Below are positions 56,618 through 64,000 of a stretch of DNA of 64,000 nucleotides, one piece after another. This DNA comes from Neopestalotiopsis rosae (Eukaryota > Ascomycota > Sordariomycetes > Amphisphaeriales > Sporocadaceae). Position numbers and translations under genes: made by a program. The notes beneath the pieces were generated by a model that ran no database searches, was not told the DNA's origin, and worked only from the letters and a program-made list of their open reading frames with translations. The first letter of the stretch is position 1. Each line of letters starts with the position of its first letter. The stretch covers positions 2,294,001-2,358,000 of the forward strand of contig JALGAS010000001.1 of the NCBI GenBank assembly GCA_023078685.1, read 5' to 3'.

Positions 56618-57269
56618 TAGTTATGATGAAATCTAGTCTGGGATCAATCGAACGATTTCATTTTGCAATTGCTGATAGTTACGCACTTTGAGTTCGGCAA
56701 ATCTTTAATACACTTTTCAAAGCTGCCGAGGGGCTTAAGTGAAATTATCTGCAGACGCAATATAAGTACAGTCGTGTACATGCTTCCTTAAGTGATGGGC
56801 TTTACTTTGCCAAGCCTACGTTAGGGCTTCATGAAGACGCCGTTGACATAAACTCAGGTTCTGAATAAAAAATCCTTACTCTAGAGGATTTACCATGCCA
56901 CGGATGATATTTGGCGTACCAGCGTTTTCGGCAGACCATAAAATTGATAAAAAGAGTCTTGCGTCCAATATTGCTGTTAGGGCGGGGGCTGAGTGCATAT
57001 ATCCCATTCCCTACGCACGACGACGAGAAGAGTCAGCTTATGTATTATCGCACTGCCTCGAAGCACAGGTAAAAGTACTAGGTACCGTCAGTGAAGTTGT
57101 TGCGAAAGCTGAAACTCGTCATCATGTTCCAGATTCGCAATATCGTATCGAACGAGCTGCTCGGTCCATGGCACGAGACAACCTTGCTTATCCATACCGG
57201 GACCTCCCAGGGCTTCGAGGCACTGCACCACATGTATTCCAGGCTTTAGGCTTTGAGGCTGTGCTCAAT
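56618..57269. other. Intergenic
   Basis: The frame at 56895-57278 has an ATG but runs into the dispersed element and has no recognisable motif; I do not call it. Confidence 0.4.
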
Positions 57270-58480
57270 AGTCCATAGACGCTGGGACACTCTTCTGTGT
57301 CTTGGATACCCTTCTGTGCTTCGGACAACAAGGGTTCTCTTTCGGAATTGTATGAATGTTGTGGAGCTCGCCTGAGTTTCGTGGTTTCGTGTACCAAACT
57401 GCCGGAACATGGCCATCGCAACGAGAAAGCAACACAAGCGACGATGATGCACGGATCCCGCACTTCGACGACAGTTCTAGCATTGGCTCAAGAAGCTCCA
57501 TTCATGTCACATGCTTTTTCGAACGAAGCAGAACAAGAGTATCCACCGCACAAAATGTATCATGCTCGTTAGAAGTCACTCGACTGGCCTTGAGCTCAAC
57601 TGTAGGCAATTCTGGTTCCGTTTCTCCATTGCATTACAGTGCTTGCAGTCATACTGTATGTTTTGAGGCTGTGCTCAATAGTCTATGAATGCTGAGATAC
57701 ACTTCCGTGGTGGGACATTCTTCTGTGGTGGGACACTCTTCTGTGGTGGGATACTTCTGTGTTGGGATACTTCTGTGTTGGGATACTTCTGTGTTGGGAT
57801 ACTTCTGTATTGGGATACTTCTGTGTTGGATATTCTTTTGAGCCTTGGATACTCTTCAGTGCTGGAATACCATTCTATGCTGCCATATTCTTCTGGGATA
57901 TTCTTTTGAAATACTCTTCTGTGGTGAGATACCATAGACGAGTCTGATTCTGGATCTCTATCCCAAACTCCCCACCACCCTCACTTTCTACGTAAGACCT
58001 CGAGCGTCTTGGCGAGTGCAAGTCATCTGATTTTGCCGTATGTACACACTTGCAGGTGGACAGCTGCCATCACAATTACAGAATAGTATCCTAGCACAGA
58101 ACAGTATCCTAGCACAGAACAGTATCCTAGAACAGAACAGTATCCTAGAACAGAACAGTATCCTAGAACAGAACAGTATCCCATTACAGAAAAGTAACCA
58201 CGGCACAGAAGACTATCCATCACAGAAGAGACACAGAAGAGTTTCCTACCACAGAAGTATATCCCACAACAGAAGTATATCCCACCACAGAAGTGTATCT
58301 CACCACAGAAGAGTAGCCCAGATAAACAGGACAGAAAACTACGTCGAAATTGTTCCATTCTGAAATGATCATGACGTTCTATTCAATCGTCGTATTTCGG
58401 AAGGATGTCCGCTCTAGGCTGTTGGAGGTGGAGTAGTTGTTGTCGAGATACACTTCTGTGTTGCATACTCTTCTGTGTTG
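57270..58480. repeat. Dispersed element cluster with long inverted simple-repeat arms
   Basis: A 3' part (57270-57480) is followed by an arm of 16-bp units GGGATACTTCTGTGTT (57690-57935), a spacer of about 145 bases, then an arm of 18-bp units CCTAGCACAGAACAGTAT (58078-58195) and further CAGAAG units to 58325 in the complementary sense, the GATAAACAGGACAG junction and the unique core (58340-58440). The motif TTTGAGGCTGTGCTCAATAGT at 57249 and 57661 marks element ends. Confidence 0.75.
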
Positions 58481-59099
58481 CATGTGGAACTTTGAAGATG
58501 ATAATTGTAAAGAGGCAACTTTGAATTGGAAGAAATAACAGGAGAGGTGTCATTTTGAGCATTAGAAGACGAAAGCGGCGTCCTGGAAATAATTGTGTAG
58601 GATGATGTTATTTTGTGTTCGTTCGAGCGGTTTCCGTACCTTGAATCGGAATCGGAGAGTGTTCACGAATATAAATATCCGTTAGTGTCTCAATCCATTT
58701 CTCTTCAACGACAACCCTGTATGATACTGTTAGTAAAAGTGACCAGCGTTCCTGCTTGGAGTTACTATAACTCCTCCAAGTGTTCAGAGTCCTATCCTCG
58801 GCGACTGAAGCGCGACCTGCTAGGTTGGTTAGTATACTTTGAAGATGTCTCCACTGTGGATCATTTATGTTTTCATCTTATTGTCTGTTACTCTCGCCGA
58901 TAGCTATAGTCGACCTGTCGCCGTAGCAAACTTGATCGTAGCTCGAACTGCCTCCAAGTTTGGTTTCCATTTTTCATCATCACGGTGCGTCTTTCCGCCC
59001 AGAAGAAACGAAACGCTTCCTCTCCTGTGTCGCGTACGGCTCATTTGATGCAGATTAATTCAACCTTCTTTTATGGTGTAAACGTGGTATACATCAACA
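58481..59099. other. Intergenic
   Basis: Nothing supported. Confidence 0.5.
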
Positions 59100-59857
59100 C
59101 CAAAAACATCTCTTTTTGGATCGGTGTGACTAGGGTCATCATTTCTAACCGGTGGCTAGAATCGGATATTGTGCGCCAAGCGCCGAAAATAAAACAGCAA
59201 GAGGAGTAACTGGGCTCTGTCATTATATATAAGATCGACACCGAACGAAACAAGGCCTCAGAAAGGCTATGAAACTCAATACACGCAGGCTGATAGATAT
59301 CTATAACGTCCAATGGCAACGCGCGTCGAGTAAGCGACTAGAACACGGACCTTCCTGGAAACCAGGGTATACACCACCACAATTGCATGCTCTACCCCTA
59401 CATCCATCGAGCCCTCTATTTTGTTCCAGTCCGCGTCGAATTCAAGTAAGCCGGCCGGAGGTCTCCACAATGAGACCCTTGTCCCGGTGTCGAGTCTAGT
59501 ACAGACAAACCCCTCGACAACATCAACTTCAAATGCTTCCTTCACGTATCACTTAACTACGCCTGTACCTACATCCATATCGAGAGGGACTTCCCCTTCT
59601 AAGAGGACCATGGGCAAAATGGTTTTAGTGTTTGGTGCAGTACTGAACTTGGTTTTGTATCTATTCTGATCGCCTTGATTATTGTACACTAGCACTTTTA
59701 TCAGATTAGCAAGGAAATTCTTCTGGTCTCTCTTGACGGTGTACATATTGACTGCAAAGAATAAGTAGTGCGCAGAGATGGATACGTTCGTGTGTTGTGT
59801 GATACTTCGAGGCTATCAACCTTGTAACATTATTTTAGCATATTTATATACGTCGTC
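59100..59857. repeat. Duplicated block, copy 2
   Basis: Partner of 44965-45725. GTCGAGTAAGCG here against GTTGAGTTAGCG in copy 1 puts a stop near the beginning of the plus-strand frame; the hydrophobic C-tail frame (59421-59669) is otherwise kept. Confidence 0.85.
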
Positions 59858-60539
59858 CGGTATGGGTGGACTTTTGTGCACTGCACGGTAGACGGAATAG
59901 AGGACATGTACGTGATAGATGAATTGCGGTGTTTCCTGTACACCAAATATCGCTGCCTGAGTTTTGGGGGAGTATCAAAGGGAGCCCACTGACTTATGAC
60001 CCCTGAAATAGTTCACGAATTAATGGTTAATCGGACTGGATTGGCTGATCTAGTTGTTCACGATTTCAATAACCAATGCAGCATGGCAAAGAGGTTGAAA
60101 CGGGAGGCGGAAGATGAATTGGTAGCTGATGTCGAAGAGTATCCTTTCGATGAGGCAGAGCAGGTGTGAGGGGCCATATCCTAAGACTTTACAGCAGCAC
60201 AGCGTTGAATGAAGAGGGTGGTCAATGAATTTGGGAATTCTTGGAATGACGGCTGCAAGTTCGCACAACGCGACCCTTGTCCCGATTTCGAGTCTAACAC
60301 AGATGAGCCCTTCGACAACATCAACTTAAAATGCTTCCTTCACGTACTTTTGGTTGGTATACACTGAAATGATAGATGATCCTTATTCTGTGTGGCTAAT
60401 AGATTGAGTAGAACCTTCAGCCCAAGTTGTGTGGTTTGATAAAGACGAGACACATTTATGTCAAGTTGAGGTCCGTCTTGGCACATCAAAAGTTCTATAA
60501 GAAAATAGGTCATCGGTTCGAATGTTACCAAATACACTG
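59858..60539. other. Intergenic with a third block fragment
   Basis: Bases 60262-60342 (GCGACCCTTGTCCCG to CTTCCTTCACGTAC) are a short third copy of the duplicated block. Nothing else is supported. Confidence 0.5.
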
Positions 60540-60920
60540 CTGGATAGTACGTAACTATCAGCAATTGCAAGATGAAATCGTTCGACTGATCCCAGACTGG
60601 ATTTTACCGTAACTACTACACTAACCAATCATTGGGAATCAAAGCCTTTCGCCTCCCATGAGGCTTATTATCTCGAGACTGGGATTCTGTAATCTTTTGT
60701 GAATAGAAGGCAAGTGTTTTCTCTCTTTTCTGGCTCATAAGCAGTTTGTCATAATGCAACCACAGCCGTGGTAGGAATCTGATATCCTGGATGCAGTAAA
60801 GCTTGATTTTCTCAGAGAGTGGACGCGTAGCTACCGCCACGTGCCGGAGCGAAAAGCCTTACACCCTTTTCTTTAGCATCTTTCTAGGCAGCCTGCTCTT
60901 TGGTAGGAAGCACGTCTTCT
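60540..60920 (-). pseudogene. Inverted 3' fragment of the exonuclease gene
   Basis: The minus strand reads RPLSEKIKLYCIQDIRFLP, LWLHYDKLLMSQKREK and ALIPNDWLV, matching the last 90 codons of the gene at 55784-56617 and its 3' flank to about 56690. The copy begins inside the coding region (GAGCAGGCTGCC) and has base changes, including the loss of frame near CACGTAGC. The Tyr-Asp part of the active site is kept but the domain is incomplete. Confidence 0.85.
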
Positions 60921-60955
60921 CTATGTTGTGAATTCCTCTGAGGCCTGACAGGTAG

Positions 60956-61420
60956 CTAATGAGAAAGTAGGATTCCTTCAGCTCCTACCACTTTTGCCAG
61001 ATCCAGCGAAATAATTTGACACGACAAGGTTCCCTTTCTCTTCAGTCTACACTCCCTTTGGATTCTACCTTTGTCATTATCAAGCGAGTTGACAGCTATC
61101 TTCTCCTGCTGCTGGAAACAAATGGGTGATGCAAGGACGTGTTTCTCTGCTCTCATACATTCTCCCAGATTGGTCATTGATAGATCGTTGTTACAGTCCG
61201 TGTTTGGCTGTTCGGATCGTCGCCTTTTTCTTTGCGATGCAAGCCATGATGTCGGGATCACGTCACAGAAGTTTCGCTTTCGTCTTGAGTGATCGATACT
61301 TTGTGGAGGCTCGCTGGCACGAGTAGGGGTGGCTTGGAGAATCTCAGGAGATGACCACAGAGGAATGAGCAATATCTGGTCATTGCCTTGCTTGTAACAG
61401 TTGATGGTGACGAGAGACAT
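60956..61420 (-). CDS. Hypothetical basic protein, 154 aa
   Basis: ATG at 61420, no recognised family. The middle carries two basic clusters (RRKRNF and SQRKRRRSEQ) that could be a bipartite nuclear localisation signal; the ends are mixed. The 3' end abuts the inverted exonuclease fragment, so the tail may be derived from the junction. It could be an exon of a longer gene or chance. Confidence 0.3.
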   Translation of the reverse strand: MSLVTINCYKQGNDQILLIPLWSSPEILQATPTRASEPPQSIDHSRRKRNFCDVIPTSWLASQRKRRRSEQPNTDCNNDLSMTNLGECMRAEKHVLASPICFQQQEKIAVNSLDNDKGRIQRECRLKRKGTLSCQIISLDLAKVVGAEGILLSH

Positions 61421-62765
61421 ATCGGAAGGAAACTGCAGCTACCGTAACAGTATTGCTCGAGATCAGGATCAGAGGATGGAAGGCGTGATGGAGGGGGGTT
61501 CGTGTGTGTAGAAAAGGAAGCACCGAAAGACAATGGAAGACAAATGCTGCGATGACATATTTATACATGAGTTCCGCAAGCGATCGGCTCAACTTATTTC
61601 CGTTCGAATACACGACTGACCTCTGTCTTGATTGCTGATGCTAGTGTGAGAGCACATTAATCATCAGGGTTCCCCTGGGAAGTATCATGGTTGGACGGGT
61701 TTGAGAGGAAGTTTCCAAGAAACACGAAAAGGGTAACTCGGATTCTGTCACTACTCGGCCTTCATCATTCTTCTGCGGCTTTCCGGTGGACATCTGGAAA
61801 GGTGGCCAGTACATGATTCCGGATCCTGTGACGGCAGCCGCAACGGGTGAAACGGTATCATAGCCATATGTTCTGCAACGAAATCAGCTTCCGCCTTTCT
61901 GGACTGGAATGGTATCCATTCCCGGCGCTGACATGATGATGTTATTTGCTGACTTATTGCATGCGAGGGGTTACCGACTTGCATATGAACATGTAGCGAC
62001 TCAAATCCGAAGCTGTCCATTATTATACGAATCTTCTGATGGCTTAACTTCGCGCCCGAGAATTCCTCCATCGATTATGGTGCTGCTTCTTTTACATCCT
62101 TTCCTGCTTCGTATTCTGTGAGACGAATCTGCACTTTTGGAACCGTTATTTCAATTTTGAAGTTGAATTCCATCTGGATGTGTTTCTGGAACCTGCCGAC
62201 ATCCCCTAGGCTGCCTATTTCTCTATATCCTCTTATGTATTCCCGAGACGATTATCCGTGATTGGGCAGACGTACCTAAGCAGCCATCCCGACTTAATGA
62301 TGCGTATCACAACGCCATCCTTGTCCACTCCTCTCGTATCGGTCCCGCCCCAGATGTCCAAAAGTATGCCTTTTCCGCTACGCGCACCGTCGCGGAGAGG
62401 TCGTAACATATACGTATATAATTGCATGATTTGGTGATAGAGAGGGAGTGCACAGCAGGATCGGGTGGTCATCGGTATATGTTCCTTTGAAGGTTCACGG
62501 CATGATTGATTAGCTATGAAAGTCAAATAATTCTCGAAGCATATATGCCTTCATTCATTTCAATGGATATTTCCTCGAATTTAGGATATGTATGGGAAAA
62601 TTAGGTTCTACACAAACGACCACAAGTTCTAGACCAGCTCGAGATTCCGCGCGGTCGGCAACATCCTGTCTGGCACGTATTGGCCCTGGGATCGAGTCCT
62701 CTAAAATATGTTGTAAATAAGTTGGCTGCCATCACAAAAGACTATTTGGCTAGAACTCAAGTTCT
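61421..62765. other. Gene-poor stretch
   Basis: No gene supported. Frames at 61751-62071 (minus) and 61909-62121 (plus) overlap and have no motif. Confidence 0.4.
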
Positions 62766-64000
62766 TTAACTCAACAGTCTATTTAGACTCTCGCCCAAAA
62801 CACCCTCTGCTAAACGCAAAGCCTTGTGGCAATCCGGCTCGGCCATCAACTGGCATCCGGTCAGCACAAGCTCTTCCCACATGACCTTCTCAATGTCGTA
62901 ACCAAAAGCCTTCATAAGACCTTCAGCGGGCCCCCAGAGCCGTTGCAAGCTTCCGGTAGCATTTTTCTCCCACAGAGGACTACCGTCCTGCAGAAGCAGC
63001 TCAACATCAAGCTTAACAATGTTGTTATGAATGAAGAATGGCTGAGCAATCACTTCCTCAGCTTCCTTGACCATAGTTCTGTTGGAGCTATCCTCGCCCT
63101 CGAGCCTCTTCACCTCAATCGAGTCCAATTCGAATCCTTTGCTGGATCTTGTCCCGGAGGTATGAAACAGTTCCCAGTCTTCCCTCGGATCTGCCTGCTT
63201 CATGCCAGCTGATCGCCACGTCCCGTTCAGCCAACGCCCCATGACTGTCACACGGCTCTTGACATCGTAGAAAGGTGCTTTGGCGACGAGCGCCGCGTGA
63301 AGGAATGTCTCCTTGTCGCCCTCGCCAGCGGCGCCTTGACTCAACATCGGGTAGTAGAGACGGGGGCCCAGAAAATTATAGTACAATGCAAGGAGCAGAT
63401 CGCGCGCATGCCGCGACTTATCGTAGAGCATAATGCCGGACTCTGAGCTCCTTCTCTCGGCCAGCTGAGGTACCGGTACATCTGCGATCTCGTAGGCCAA
63501 ATGGCTGACAGTGTTGGCCCAAAAGTCGGGCCAGACAACCATACCCGTAGACGTATATGGCTGAGACGCGAAGAGCAGATCCGGATTATGCGCCGGAAAC
63601 GCGTCTGCGTCTAGGAAGAGTATCTCTTGGAAGGGGGAGAAGAGTATTGCAAAGACCTTGAGCTGGTATTTCTCTTGTTCAATAGAAGGGGGCGCGACAT
63701 CGAAGAGCTCGGATAAGATGACGCACTGGGCGCCCATGGGTGGAAACAGCTCGTCGCAGACACGCTCGTCGTAGTCCCCTAGGGGTATCGAGAAATACCA
63801 CAACTGGCAACCTCGAGCCTGCTCGTCGCAGCATACGCAGAGAGAGTACGACCACTTTGAAATACTTCCCGCTTGCCGTCGTGACGACACCTCTAGTTCC
63901 CTGTTGGTATGGCAGAGTGGGCGCGAGCGTGTTGGTGATGTCGAGGTAAGACTTGTGGCTGCCTCTCAGGTAACTGACTGCCTCCTCTGGAAGCTGGGCA
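62766..64000 (-). pseudogene. GT71 alpha-mannosyltransferase, 5' cut by window, one-base frameshift
   Basis: From 64000 to about 63780 the minus strand reads, in one frame, LPYQQGTRGVVTTASGKYF and LRRAGSRLPVVVFLDTPR; from there to 62766 another frame reads YDERVCDELFPP, ILFLDADAFPAHNPDLLF (the DxD metal and sugar-nucleotide site), DFWANTVSHLAYE, SSESGIMLYDK, GDKETFLHAAL and PFFIHNN. Both are parts of the MNN2-type mannosyltransferase family (Golgi type II membrane enzymes that add alpha-mannose to N-glycans). The two frames join exactly if one G of the run at 63776-63779 (or a C-equivalent at 63782-63785) is removed. There is no GT-AG intron. Either a recent null mutation or a sequencing error; the membrane anchor lies outside the window. 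Confidence 0.8.

Noticed and set aside
57675..58363. Repetitive Cys- or Gln-rich frames on both strands
   Set aside because: They are translations of the 16-18 bp simple-repeat arms.
60500..60540. TCGGTTCGAATG resembling a tRNA B box
   Set aside because: No matching A box or acceptor stem around it.

Overview
This window looks like a repeat-rich accessory region of a filamentous ascomycete (Pezizomycotina; a dothideomycete is my guess, not a demonstration). The reasons are short introns of 50-104 nt with CTAAC-type branch points and CAG/TAG acceptors, fungal-only families (DUF6601-like membrane protein, GT71 mannosyltransferase, STAND-associated N-terminal domain, mucin-like single-pass wall protein), solo LTRs, and gene fragments scattered among intact genes. 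No tRNA, rRNA, operon or CRISPR array was seen.

Layout. 1-4.9 kb: gene-poor, with four copies of a 23-bp palindrome and a solo LTR with a perfect 5-bp target-site duplication. 4.9-10 kb: two broken genes, a ZZ-finger/Myb-like gene with frame breaks and a 958-codon frame interrupted by one TAA, one TAG and one TGA. 11.2-12.4 kb: a two-exon DUF6601-type membrane protein. 13.3-13.8 kb: a second solo LTR of the same family. 16.1-21.6 kb: the centrepiece, an 1814-residue NLR-type STAND protein (membrane anchor, alpha/beta-hydrolase with a Cys at the nucleophile elbow, NACHT NTPase, 22 almost identical 33-residue HEAT-like repeats, C-terminal cap). 22.6-23.4 kb: the 3' relic of a second protein of this type.

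23.9-39.7 kb: lineage-specific genes (229 aa, 578 aa, a spliced 111-aa acidic protein, two divergently related MADS-like genes, a truncated STAND N-terminal-type protein, a Cys-rich zinc-binding-like protein) set in dispersed repeats. 39.8-41 kb is a repeat cluster. 41.4-49.2 kb: membrane and wall proteins (273 aa, 210 aa with four membrane segments, 590-aa mucin-like) and small proteins. 51-53.3 kb: a seven-exon GMC oxidoreductase. 55.8-56.6 kb: a 3'-5' exonuclease-domain protein. 57-61 kb: long inverted simple-repeat arms, a duplicated block shared with 45 kb and an inverted fragment of the exonuclease gene. 62.8-64 kb: a GT71 mannosyltransferase cut by the window end and broken by an apparent one-base frameshift.

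The genes do not form one pathway. The theme is a self/non-self recognition type gene (NLR plus a second NLR relic plus a truncated STAND N-terminal-domain protein) in a compartment of transposon scars, duplicated gene fragments and decaying genes. Exon models below were built by hand from splice signals and frame continuity; family names rest on motif recognition, not on database searches.
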